Of a stretch of 64,000 nt of DNA, positions 1 through 10,480 are shown in pieces. Below the pieces are notes generated by a model that did not search any database, was not told the origin of the DNA, and worked only from the letters and a program-made list of their open reading frames with translations. The stretch lies in contig CM034106.1 of NCBI GenBank assembly GCA_019914945.1, forward strand, positions 6,634,001 to 6,698,000, read 5' to 3'. The position numbers and the translations under genes are program-made. Position 1 is the first letter of the stretch. Each line of letters begins with the position of its first letter. Origin of the DNA: Typha latifolia. Lineage: Eukaryota; Streptophyta; Magnoliopsida; Poales; Typhaceae.

Positions 1-158
1 TTCATGAAAAGAAGTGTAGCGAGTTGGCGACTCTTGGGGCGAAGGCCAGAGTATTCCGTACATTTGTGGACTAAGTCGGGCTTTGTGATTTAGGCTATGA
101 GGGTGTTCCCTATACTTGGTGCAACAACAGGCCCGGGGAGGGTAGAATTTGGATAAGG

Positions 159-806
159 TTGGACAGAGTGCTTGCTAATGCTAGATGGCTCAATGCAAAC
201 TGCCATAGCAAGGTGATACACCTAGACCGTTCTGGATCTGACCATGCACCGTTACTGTTGCTTGGAGCAAGTGGAGGCGAGACGCTACTAGGAAGGCAGC
301 CTTTTCGGTTCAAAAAGTTGTGGATGGAATATGAGGAATGTAAAGACATAATGATGCAAACTTGGAGCTCAGAAAGCAACGGGAACCCACTGCATGCATT
401 CACCCACAAGATCAAGCTGTTGCATGAAGCGCTTCGAACGTGGAGTAGAGTCTATGTTGGGTCGGTGGAGCAAAAGTTAAAGGAGGCACAGGAGGCTATT
501 GAAGAGATGGAGAAGAAGGATGTTAGTGAAGGCTTGAATAGTGAAGAGGTGCCTCTCCTCCGCAGTTTGTACAACAAAAAATGCGCCTTGAGCAGGCAAG
601 TTAACATTAAATGGATGCAGAGATCCCGCGTTCAATGGGTTAATGAGGGGGATTTAAATACCAAGTTCTCCCACCTGTCGGCTACTATTAGGAACCGTCG
701 GAATCATATTGTTGGGTTGATGTGGATGGACGAAGTTTGGGTTACAGAACAAGAGGAGATTAGAAAGTGTTTCCAAAGCCATTACAAGGAGCTATGGGGC
801 CATTAG
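159..806 (+). pseudogene. LINE ORF2, endonuclease C-terminus to start of RT region
   Basis: The 215-codon frame begins within the endonuclease domain. The SDHAPL motif near residues 27-32 is the usual SDH active-site box of plant LINE endonucleases, and the following FRFKKLWMEY segment is the typical linker. The same domain extends upstream to about base 60 in another frame, so the annotated start is only where the open frame begins. It ends at a TAG (804-806) inside the first copy of the 239-bp duplication; the second copy reads CAG at the matching position. Confidence 0.85.
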
Positions 807-1212
807 GAGCCGGGTAGCATGGAGCAAGAATTGTGGAACCATTTACTAGTACTACTAGCTATATCGGATACAGACGGACTATAGCTAATCGCGCCAGTAT
901 CAGTCAAGGAGATACGTCAAGCAATGTGGAGCTTACCGCATGGCAAAGATCCGGGGCCATACGGATTGCAAGAGTTTGGGTTACAGAACAAGAGGAGATT
1001 AGAAAGTGTTTCCAAAGCCATTACAAGGAGCTATGGGGCCATCAGGAGCCGGGTAGCACGGAGCAAGAACTGTGGAACCATTTACCAGTACTACCAGCTA
1101 TATCGGATAGAGACGGACTGCAGCTAATCGCGCCAGTATCAGTCAAGGAGATACGTCAAGCAATGTGGAGCTTACCTCATGGCAAAGATCCTGGGCTAGA
1201 CGGATTGCAAGC
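735..1212 (+). repeat. 239-bp tandem duplication inside LINE ORF2
   Basis: Bases 735-973 and 974-1212 are two head-to-tail copies of the same ORF2 segment, about 95% identical. Because 239 is not a multiple of three, the duplication alone breaks the reading frame. Most differences put T or A in copy 1 where copy 2 has C or G, mainly at CAG/CTG sites. Confidence 0.93.
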
Positions 1213-1291
1213 AGAGGTGTACACTACATACTAGGAGTCCATCGGCGTCCATCTTTGTAAAGCAATACTAGCTTTTTTCGAGAAAGGTAGA

Positions 1292-2530
1292 TTGCCAAAT
1301 AAGTGGGGGGAGACCTTTATCACCCTTATCCCAAAGAAGGAGGCTCCTACTTCTGTCAAGGATTACCAACCAATATCGCTGTGCAACACTACTTATAAAG
1401 TCATCACCAAAATCCTTGTTGCGAGATTGAAACCGCTTCTGCGCAAATTGATCGGTCCGGAGCAGTCGGCATTCATGGCGGGGAGATCCATTCAGGACAA
1501 CACGCTAGCCGCTCAAGAACTAGCGCATTCCTTGGTGAACGACCGAGCGGAGGCTCCATTGATGATGGCGAAGATGGATATGGAGAAGGCCTATGATCGT
1601 CTATCGTGGGAGGCGGTGGCTTGGACGCTCAAGGCTATGAACTTCCTTACAAAGTGGATTAACGGATCTTGTGCCTGCATTAAGTTGCCTAGATTTGGCA
1701 TCTTAATTAACGGCTCTCCGACGGAGTGGCTCATACCCCACCGAGGGCTGCGGCAAGGCGACCCACTATCACCATACCTGTTCATAATCTGTTCACAAGT
1801 TCTAACATCAATCCTGAATGCAAAGGTGGAGACAGGTCTATTGGAAGGCTACAAGACGGACCAAGGGGACGTTTCACACCTCCTTTATGCTGATGACTTG
1901 CTACTAGTGGCGCGAGCGACGAAAGAGAATGCAAAGGCGTTGGTGGATGCATTGGATCAATACTCTGGGATGACGTATCAGAAGGTGAATATAGAGAAGT
2001 CTGAACTGTACCTTCCTCCCTGGATTCATGAAGATGTTAGGAAGGACATTGGTGGTATTCTGCAGCTCAAACAGGGTAAGATGTTGTTCACGTATCTGGG
2101 AGTAAAGATCTTAGGGCAACGGATCACGGTGGCTGGGCAGCAGGAAGTGGTGGACAGGGTGAGGAGCAGGCTTGCCGGATGGAAGCGGAATACTTTGTCG
2201 TTGGCTGGCCGCATCTCTCTGGTTCAATCAACTCTTACGAGCATCCCTTACTATTGGATGGGATCCACATGGATCCAAGACTCTATTCTTGAGAACATCA
2301 TGCGAATAGTGAGGTCTTTTATATGGGCAAAAGGGGAGAATCAACTAGGACTGCACTTGCTGAGCTGGGATACTTTGATCAAACCCAAGGTTGAAGGAGG
2401 GATGGGGTTGCGGTGTCTTCGTATTGCGAAGAGGGCTCTACTGGGTAAACACGTACTAAGTGTCCTCCGCAGACGAGCAACGCCATGGGTTAATATCCTC
2501 CGGAAGAAGTACGGATTGCTCAACTCGTAG
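1292..2530 (+). pseudogene. LINE reverse transcriptase domain
   Basis: The 412-codon open stretch carries the LINE reverse-transcriptase landmarks in order: KDYQPISLCN, GPEQSAFMAGRSIQDN, a KMDMEKAYDR box with the first catalytic Asp, GLRQGDPLSPYLF, and the YADD catalytic box near residue 200. It continues the frame of the second duplication copy; the stop at 1232-1234 and the frame change after 2530 show it is a relic. It belongs to the same element as the RNase H segment downstream. Confidence 0.93.
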
Positions 2531-2624
2531 GAGACCAGATCTGCCCCTAAGCACTCGTGACTATGGAGAGCGTTGAGCCAAACTGCAGCCGAGCTTAAAG
2601 AAGGGTTTCGGAAGAGCATCGGCA

Positions 2625-3920
2625 ATGGGCGCGGCACCGCAGTGTTATTTGAGGCTTGGGTGTCGTCGATCCCGCTTGGCCGACAGCCTTGTCTTCACGA
2701 GCAGATCCCGAGTAGCTTCGCTGATGGCAAATGGGACGTGGGATGAGGTGAAGGTGCATGCGGCATTTAGCAGGGATCTAGCATTCGACGTGGCCACGTT
2801 GGAGGTAGGGGGTGCGCAAATGGAGGACCTATGGGTATGGGCGCCAGCGACAAATGGGGAAGCAATAGCTAAGTCCATTTATAAATATTTGAGGGGGAGC
2901 GAGGGGCAGCATTGGGAGGGGTGGGCTGAACTTTGGAAGCTGCCCACGGTGCCTCACGTCTGTGCATTTGTTTGGAAGCTGTGTTGGAATCGGGTTCCAA
3001 CGAAAGCTTATCTTCATGGGCTCAATTGTGGGCCTAATGACCCATGCACCATGTGTGGGCTTTTCCCAGAGGTGGCTATACACCTATTTTATACTTGCAG
3101 GTTTGCCAAGGAAGTGTGGGCCTACTGTGCTGAATTGTTTGAGTCAAGTAGAAGGCCAAGCTTCGTGATCGGTCCAGGATGGGTTAGAGCAAAATGGGAA
3201 ACAGATCCGAAATCTGATATAAGAATTAAGTCGATTATGGCGGCTATAATTTGGGGGATTTGGAAAGAACGCAATCTAAGAATTTTTCAAAGGAAGAGTG
3301 CAACGGCAAGGGCGGTGCCTAGTAAGGCTACTATGCTAGCTCAAGAATACTTCAAGGAAAGGGAGGTTTTGGTGGGATTCAAGAAGAGCACAGTTAAAGT
3401 TCAGTGGGAACGTCCTCCAGAGGGGTGGATTAAAATTAATGTTGATGGCTCTTGGAAGGCTGGTGAGTATTAGGGAGGGGTCGGCTTTATAATTAGGGAT
3501 GAGTTTGGTAACCTTTTGCGGGCAGCAACGGAGCCAACCATTGCTGATTCTGCCAGCTACAGTGAGGTGTGGGCGCTGCAGGCAAGGTTAAGAGAAGCAT
3601 ATGGGAGATGGGAGCAGGTGATTGTTGAAACGGATGCTTTGTCCGTCATTAGGATGTTTAGAGACGAGGACAGCTGTCCATGGCGTCTTAGCGGGGCCTT
3701 GCAGAACTGCTGCAAGATGCTAATGTCCTTTAAGAGGATTAGGTCCCTGCACACATATAGGGAAGGGAATAGAGCAGCAAATTGGTTAGCCAAACTAGGG
3801 AGACAGACAGCCTTGAGGAGAGTATGGAATAGTCCATATGTAATTCCTCTAGAACTTAAAACTATATTGTATTCTGATAGATTGGGCAAAGGAATAGCCC
3901 GTGATGTAAACCTTAGCTGA
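2625..3920 (+). pseudogene. LINE zinc-binding RT domain and RNase H
   Basis: A single frame runs from 2625 to 3920, interrupted only by a TAG at 3471-3473. It holds the zf-RVT domain (WKLPTVPHVCAFVWKL, then a CTMCG...H...C cluster, about 2935-3105) and a plant-type RNase H domain: NVDGSW with the first acidic residue, SEVWAL with the Glu, VETDAL with the second Asp, and the closing REGNRAANWLAKLG segment. The amber sits within RNase H. The frame ends about 20 bases before the poly(A) tail. Confidence 0.9.
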
Positions 3921-3959
3921 GTCCTCAGCTCCTATTAATCAAAAAAAAAAAAAAGAGTG

Positions 3960-4920
3960 GAATTGGGAGCTCATACTCGCTCTTCCCTCTTGAAGTTGTC
4001 GCTCTAATCAAAAGAACTACTACTCCTCTCTCTCACAGTGAGAAAATGGACCGGCTGATATGGAAACCTAAACCTAATGACTTTCTCTACAAACTCAGCA
4101 TATTCTGCCCTCTCTAATGGTTGCAAGCTCGACCTCTTCTACATCTACTAAATACTTACCGAAGATCCTATGGAACTATACTGAACAACCTCGTAGAATA
4201 AAGCCATTTATCTGGAAGTGTATTGTCGGAGCTCTACCAACAATGACTATGCTCCACCAAAGAATCAGGCATATTGATCCCGTCTACATGTTCTACCACA
4301 ATGAGGAAGAAACAGTTGATCATGTCTTCCTTCGTTATAGTTTCGCTAAAGCTGCTTCGTTCCAAAACAAGCTCAGTTTGAAGACAAAGACTGAATTCCT
4401 CAGATTAGATGAATGGTTATTACACCTCCACTCTAATCTCCCGGATAAGGAGTTATTCCCCTACAGCTTCGTCATCCTTTGGTCAATCTAGAGGTGCAGA
4501 AATAAGTTTTTCTTTGAGGGTGAAACCTTGGCCTCTAGGTGTTCTTTGCATGGCAGACACAATCTTCGAGGGCTTCAAGATGCCCCCCTTAACTGAAGTC
4601 ACCAATCCTCCAACCTCAGTCAGTTTTGCCTCACTCTTAGATATTCCGCCACGAGTGAAAGGGACATAGTTGGCTAGACTGATGTATCATGGGGCGGCTC
4701 TACTATTGGTGTAGTTGGTTTCGTTAAAGCCGTGCACCCTTCTCCCATTTGCATGAGAAAAGCTATCTTCCTTGACCATTGCCGGAACGCTATCCACAGA
4801 GAAACCTTAGCTCTCCTCTCATTGATCAAAGAGGCCATCAAGTTGGCAAAAAGCAAGAGGATATGGTATTTTGTGACTGTTAAACTCTTGTCATAGCTAT
4901 CATTAGCCCATCACTAAATA
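3960..4920 (+). mobile_element. Second, degenerate LINE 3' fragment
   Basis: Directly after the poly(A) of the first LINE lies another piece of LINE ORF2. The open frame 4117-4491 contains a zf-RVT-like stretch (PFIWKCIVGALPTMTMLHQR, then a degenerate HNEEETVDHVFL segment). RNase H-like residues follow at about 4670-4860 in shifting frames (a DVSWGGSTIG-like start, then an ALLSLIKEAIKLA-like segment). The frame is lost repeatedly and no clear poly(A) or target duplication was found. Family assignment is good; boundaries are approximate. Confidence 0.7.
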
Positions 4921-5291
4921 GATTGGACTGGACAATTGCCCCTTTAATTTCAGAATGTCACTAATGGATATTTAAAGCTCCTTTTTTTAAGGTCATGTTT
5001 CACTAGTAGAAACAACAACCAGCCAATAGTCTAGCAAAGTTTGCTTTCAAATATAACTATTTTTCACACAAAAAAAATACTTGTATCGAAACCCATTTAA
5101 TATTTAGTTTCTATTTGGATTCGTTTAAGATCAAGTTTGTATCTGTATTCGTTTAAAATCCGATCCATATCCAACTAATATATGTATTTATTTTATCTGG
5201 ATATGATTTTGTAATTTATTATTTATCTAATATTCATATCTATATAAAAAAATGGATTTGAATATGGATTAACTAATATTCGGTCCGTATC
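4921..5291. repeat. AT-rich repeat DNA, host site of the hAT element
   Basis: No gene is visible. Motifs such as ATCCGATCCATATCC and GGATTTGAATATGGAT resemble the ends of common plant non-autonomous elements, and the sequence resumes after 6142 with TCCGTATCTAATCTG. The hAT element at 5292-6142 therefore probably landed in an older repeat. Confidence 0.4.
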
Positions 5292-6142
5292 TAGGGGTGT
5301 AAACGAGCCGAGCCTGAGCGAGCCGGCTCTAGCTCAGGCTCGGCTCGAAATTAGTTTCGAGCCTCATAATGTTGCTCAGGCTCGGCTCAGCTCAACCCGA
5401 GCCGAGCTCGAGCTGAGCCTAACTGAGCCCGAGCCGAGCCCGAGCAAAGCTCGAGCTCGATTAGAGGCGGTGGCGATGTGGGCGGTGACGACATGGACAG
5501 CGGCTTGCCAAAGGAGTCGGAGACGGATGGAGGAGGCCAACGACGGAGGAGGAAGAGGAGGAGGAGGAGGCCGACGGCGAAGGAGGAGGAGGACGAGGAG
5601 GCTGACGGAGGAGGCCGACGGAGGAGGCCGACGGAGGAGGAGGCCGACAGAGGAGGAAGGCGTGGCGCCGTGGTGGTGGCTTGCCGTCGTTGCCGATGGA
5701 GGCCGACGGGGAGGGAAGAGTGAAGGTGATCAGGTGGATGAGGGTGAGAGTGAAGATGAGGGTGGGGTAGGGGAATTGAGGATGGGGAAGGTGGTGATGG
5801 GAAAGGTGAAGTAATTCATGAGGGTGGGGTATGTGAGGGTAGGTGAGGGTGGGGTAGGTGAGGGTGATGAATATTGTGTTACGGGTGAGAATGAGTTAGT
5901 GAGAGACACGTGGCAATATTTCTTTATGCCACGTGTCCTTAGTCATATGGAGTCAGGCTATCGAGCCTATCGAGCCGAGCCTGAGCGAGCCGGCTCCAGC
6001 TCAGGCTCGGCTCGATATTAATTTCGAGCCTATTATGATGGCTCGGGCTCGGCTCAGCTCTGATCGAGCCGAGCCGGACTCGAGCTTCACCCGAGCCAAG
6101 CCCGAGCCGAGCCCGAGCTGCTCGTCAAGCCTGACAGCCCTA
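5292..6142 (+). mobile_element. Non-autonomous hAT element with 8-bp TSD
   Basis: The 851-bp element starts TAGGGGTGT and ends ACAGCCCTA, short inverted ends of the hAT type. It is flanked by a perfect 8-bp direct repeat, TCCGTATC, at 5284-5291 and 6143-6150. Both subterminal regions (about 5300-5460 and 5955-6120) are dense in GAGCC/GGCTC motifs arranged as direct and inverted copies. The interior (about 5465-5870) is unrelated: G-rich, made of GGA/GGC triplets, with no recognisable transposase. It needs a transposase supplied in trans. Open frames inside it are low-complexity. Confidence 0.92.
5465..5870 (+). repeat. GGA/GGT-rich interior of the hAT element
   Basis: Strongly purine-skewed, GC-rich imperfect triplet repeats (GAGGAGGCCGACGG-like units, then GGGTGAGGGTG-like units). 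It could be a captured host fragment or simple-sequence expansion; nothing in the translations is recognisable. Confidence 0.65.
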
Positions 6143-6150
6143 TCCGTATC

Positions 6151-7664
6151 TAATCTGTTTTCACCTCTACTTCTAAGGCTTAGAATAGAATTCGAGTATT
6201 TAATGGTTTTTGATTGCTCCCTACACCGTATCAATCCACATACCTCCACCCCGAGAGGAGGATTGCTAAATTCGAACAACAATAACTATTGTACTTTTTA
6301 TAATTATTTTGACATATATCTTATGTTAAAACATAAAGTATAAAAACCTTCATTCTCTAATAACTTAATTTTTTAGAATGATTTGTGCTACACAATCATT
6401 TAGATTTAATGTGTATTCAAGAGCCCAAGCAAGAGTTGATCGATGACAAATTGTTGATTAGTAAGGGAGGTGGTAGGCTAATGGAATGGTTAGTGCTTCC
6501 TGCTAGGATATGCCTGATAGGATGAGTGGGGTATAATGAATATTTATTCAGTCTCGTAAGATAAAATTGACTAATTCTCTGTCTCTGTAAGATAAAAATG
6601 TAAACAAAATAGTATGATTTGGATCTGTCTACAGTTTATGGTCTTATTGACTGAGCGGAGATATTCTATTGACTTCGAACCTGGTAGGATGTTAGCTAGC
6701 TTGTAGATGGAGATTTTAATTCTACTAAATTTTTGTCTAATCGAATAGGAAGGTCTAGTAATGACAAAGAAGGAGAAAGTTTAACAATCACATCAATAGT
6801 CTCGAAGTTTTGGAGCTGAGGATGTCAGACAGAAGATTTTCTTGGTCAAATCTAACCCATTTTGGAAGTGTTGGATAAGATTTTTACTTCTGTGGATTGA
6901 GGGCATGTATTCCTTTTAATAGTTGTAAAGGCTGTTAACAAGATATGGGTCTAATCATGTTCTTTTGTTATTATATGAGGGGAGGCAATGGTTTGTTCAA
7001 GCCAATCTTTAGATTGGAGAATGTCTGGTTTTGTAAAAGAAAAAAGGTTTTGATAAGCAAGTTGGCAAGTGGATAAATAGGGCTAGGAGTTTGGGGAACA
7101 AACTAGGAGGGAGGAGTAGAAATAATAAGGAAGAGAGATGCCAAAACTCAGTTTAAAAAATAATATTTTAAAAAATTAATTTGACTCCCATACAATCTTT
7201 TGACATCCATTTGAAACAATTGGATGTTAAAAGACTGCATCTAGCCATTTCAACCTAAGAAATTGTTTGATTAAGAGCTTTTCTAGATGCTGCATTAAAA
7301 GATGCAGTATCTAATCCGAAAACTATTATTTGACTTCATACACCAACTCGCTTCTCTCCTCTCTTCTTATTTCTATCCTCAACCCCAACTTATCTTTCAT
7401 CTCCTCTCTTCTATTCTCCTCTAATTAAATATTTATTTATTAAATATGTTATTATGAAATTTAACTATGTGTTTAACAAATATTAACAAATACAATATTA
7501 TAAAATACAACCAATAAATAAGTCATTTGTTTTTCTAGATACAATATCTACAAAAACATATATTTTTTAATATATATGTTAGGTTTTTAATTATTGGCAA
7601 TTGTGTACAAAATATTCTAAGTATATTTTTAAAGAATTGCAAAATTATTAGAGAAAAGCTGCTG
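6151..7664. mobile_element. Decayed LINE endonuclease fragment in AT-rich DNA
   Basis: At about 6700-7070, translations in shifting frames resemble the LINE endonuclease domain (GDFN-like start, then RRFSWSN-like and FRLENVWF-like segments), with stops throughout. The remainder, 7140-7664, is AT-rich with short hairpins such as GATGCTGCAT...GATGCAGTATC near 7287-7315. No host gene is visible. Confidence 0.5.
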
Positions 7665-8128
7665 AGTTCACACCGTGTTCACAAACGCGTTCGAACACGG
7701 TGCGTTCACAAACGCGTTTGAACGCGAGTACTTGCGTTCACACAAACCGAGAGCTGCGTTCATAAAGACCGAGAGCTGCGTTCACAAACGCGTTCGAATG
7801 CGGGTACTTGCGTTCACACAGACCGAGAGCTGCGTTCACAAATGCATTCGAACACGAGTACTGCGTTCACACAGACCGAGAGCTGCGTTCACAAACGCAT
7901 TAGAACGCAACCTGAAGAATTCAAGTTGTCGCGTTCGAACGCACTCGGGCCCATTCGAACGCACCTGAGATCAAGTCATGCCGTTTGAAAGCACCCGGGC
8001 CGCGTTCGAACGCACCAACGAAGTTTGATAAAATTAGACTTTCGTGAGTACAAATAAGATTTGGATTCGGCTCTATATTGGAGATCATATATAAGAATTG
8101 TGATGCCCTATCTCTAGGGTGGTTGAAG
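7665..8128 (+). repeat. Truncated 5' LTR segment with GCGTTCGAACGC palindromes
   Basis: This stretch matches about 15211-15600 of the 3' LTR: a block of roughly 54-bp tandem units (GAGAGCTGCGTTCACAAACG type), then CCTGAAGAATTCAAGTTGTC, then CACCAACGAAGTTTGATAAA, ending GGTGGTTGAAGAAGC. The palindrome GCGTTCGAACGC or decayed versions occurs about nine times. It is fused directly to mid-gag sequence, so the rest of the LTR, the primer-binding site and the start of gag are deleted. Confidence 0.85.
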
Positions 8129-8129
8129 A

Positions 8130-9250
8130 AGCTGAGTGATATAGTCAACTCCAGTTTCAACCTAGGAGAGAAAATTCCTAAAAACAGAATTGTCCGTAAG
8201 ATCCTTAGGTCTCTTCTAGAGAGGTTTCAGGCGAAAGTTACAGCTATTGAGGAAAGTAAGGACATCGATTCTATGAAAGTTGAACAATTGGTAGGAAATC
8301 TACAAACATTTGAGTCCAGTCTTTCAAAACCGAGGAAGTCCAAAGGGATTGCCCTATCCACGGTTGAACAAAATATAGAGGAGTCTGATGATGAAGGTGA
8401 TTTAGATGTTGAAATGTTGGCCATGTTTGTCAAAAAGTTTAATAAATTCTTTCGGAAGCCAAACAAGTTGAATGCTGAAAAACTTGAGAAAAGCAAAGTC
8501 TTTGTGAAGAAAAAGAATACTGTGAGTTCGAATACAGGTGTGAGCAACAACAGTGTCAAATAGAAAAATAAGAATTCTGAGAATAAATTTCGATGTTTTG
8601 AATGTTCTGGTTTTGGACACATAACACAAGAATGCCCTAATCACCTTAAGAAGAAGGGTAAAGCTATGAAAGTTACTTGGGATGGCTTAGATGAATCAGA
8701 TGATGATTCTGAAAAAGACGAAGAAAACTCTGTAGCTTTTGCCTCTTCTCTACTTAATATTGATTCTATTATTGATACTGATAGTACAGATGATCAGGAT
8801 ATGTTACCAGCTGAGGAAGATGAATCTGAAATTTAAAAGGCATATAATAACCTGTACCTAGAGTTGTTTAAACTCAAGAAAAATAATCTTAGAAAAACCT
8901 GTACCTAGAGTCGAACCAGAAAGAATTCAATTTGAGGAGAAGTACAAATTGGAACTTGAATGTGTCAAAGACCTTTTTGAACAACTTGACAATGCAAAAA
9001 AATAAAATGAAGGCTGATGAAATTGAACTAGAGCGATTGCATAACGAAGTGACATTTCTTAAAGGGAAGAACAAACTTGACGAGATTCTAAAGGCTCAGA
9101 TCTCTGAAAAAGATAGGTATGATGTTGGATACACTAGTAATTCAAATAATAATAAAACTGTCTTTGTTTCTGCAGGTATACAAACGGAAGAATTTCTGAA
9201 GTTATCAACCGCATTTACAAAGCAATCATGGATGAATGCTTCTAAATAGA
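8130..9250 (+). pseudogene. Copia gag remnant
   Basis: The open frame 8078-8563 enters gag at about 8120. NRIVRKILRSLLERFQAKVT followed by IEESKD and VEQLVGNLQTFE is the copia gag (UBN2-type) signature. A CCHC zinc knuckle, CFECSGFGHITQECPNH, follows at about 8594-8644, after a TAG at 8561-8563. Acidic and coiled-coil-like sequence continues to 9249. The N-terminal part of gag is missing because of the LTR-gag deletion. Confidence 0.85.
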
Positions 9251-9321
9251 AGGCGAATCTACAAACTGGTGAATCGTCAACGGCACCAAAGGTAAACTTT
9301 AGTCACACTCCTCGGCAAAAG

Positions 9322-9750
9322 GTGAGTAGAAAAGGGTTTGTTCCAACATGCTATCATTGCGGCATTCTAAGGCATATTCGACCTCATTGCAAATTTTTAC
9401 AAAAACCTAGAACTGCTTTCATTTATGGGATAAAAATAAAGGCCATATGGGTCAAGAAAAGTTATTTAAAATGTTATGTTGTGCATACAGCCTTGAAAGC
9501 TTTAAATTATGATTTGTGGTATTTAGACAGTGGCTGTTCAAGACATATGTTGGGTGACAAGTCATTATTTTCTAATCTTGAAAAACATGAAGGGGGAGTT
9601 GTGACATTCGGAGATGGTAATTCATCCAAGGTAATAGGTAAAGGAAAGGTAAGTTCTCCGGGGGTTCCTATTCTTAAAAATGTTCTTTATGTTAAGGGCT
9701 TGAAAACAAATCTTCTAAGTATCAGTCAATTTTGTAATGAAGATTATTAG
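9322..9750 (+). pseudogene. Copia second CCHC knuckle and aspartic protease
   Basis: The 142-codon frame has a CCHC-like motif (CYHCGILRHIRPHC, residues about 10-23) followed by the protease core WYLDSGCSRHM, where DSG is the catalytic triad of copia proteases, then VTFGDGN and VLYVKGLKTNLLSISQ. It ends at a TAG at 9748-9750 where related elements read on into the GAG-pre-integrase region. Confidence 0.88.
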
Positions 9751-9889
9751 GTAAAATTTTCCAAAAATGATTGTACTATTCTAGATCATGGTGGTAATGT
9801 TATATGTTATGGATCTAGAACATCTGATAATTGTTATGTTGTTGGAACGTCACATAAACTGAAATGTAACAGTGCCTCTTTCGACATTA

Positions 9890-10480
9890 CAGATCTTTGG
9901 CATCAACGTCTTAGACATATGAATCACAATGAATTATTTACTCTGTCCAAACAAGAAGTGGTAAGAGGAATAACTAAGATGAAAGAAATATCAAAAAGAG
10001 TGTGCGGTTCATGTCAAATTGGAAAACAAATTCAGATCTCACGCAAGAAGGTAAATGCAGCTTCCACCGACCGTGTGCTTCAATTAGTTCACATGGACTT
10101 GATGGGTCCAACAAAAACGAAAAGTCTTGGAGGTAAACGCTAGTTAGGATTCGTTCTGATCATGGTAGAGAATTTGAAAATAAAAAAATTTCTATATTTT
10201 GTGATTCTCTTAGTATTCAACATGAGTTTTCAGCTCCTATAACTCCACAACAGAACGGGATTGTTGAAAGAAAGAACTGAGTTGTGTAGGAAATGGCTAG
10301 GGTTATGCTTCACGCTAAACAGGTTACTCAAAGGTTTTTGGTGGAGACGGTCAATACAGCGGTACATGTGATAAATCGTGTTTATCTAAGACCAGGTATA
10401 AAATGACTACTTATGAAATCTAGAAAGGTAAGAAACCTAGTGTTAAATATTTTTGAGTTTTTGATAGTAAATGTTATATC
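9890..10480 (+). pseudogene. Copia GAG-pre-integrase and internally deleted integrase
   Basis: LWHQRLRHMN and CGSCQIGKQ form the H-H-C-C zinc-binding part of the integrase, followed by HMDLMGP with the first catalytic Asp. At about 10140 the sequence jumps to a SDHGREFEN-like segment (second Asp) and then QQNGIVERKN (catalytic Glu). In intact copia integrases roughly 50-60 residues separate the first two, so an internal deletion of about 150-180 bp is inferred. Confidence 0.82.

Larger units (their letters stand above)
1..3954 (+). mobile_element. L1-type LINE retrotransposon, 5' end outside window
   Basis: A non-LTR retrotransposon reads left to right. In order: the end of an apurinic endonuclease domain (YTWCNNR-like and SDHAPL motifs, about 60-260), reverse transcriptase (about 1290-2530), a zinc-binding reverse-transcriptase domain (about 2930-3110), an RNase H domain (about 3420-3860) and a 14-A tail at 3941-3954. 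This domain order is that of plant L1 elements with RNase H. The reading frame is broken by a 239-bp tandem duplication (735-1212), amber codons (804-806, 1232-1234, 3471-3473) and a frameshift between about 2530 and 2625, so it is inactive. Its 5' end lies before the window. Confidence 0.93.

Noticed and set aside
5470..5814. Arg/Gly-rich frames of 81-114 codons
   Set aside because: They are products of GGA/GGC triplet repeats inside the hAT element.
7665..8030. Regular spaced palindromic repeats resembling a CRISPR array or tRNA B-box cluster
   Set aside because: The units are LTR tandem repeats recurring in the 3' LTR. The plant-genome context excludes a CRISPR array, and no cloverleaf forms around GTTCGAAC.
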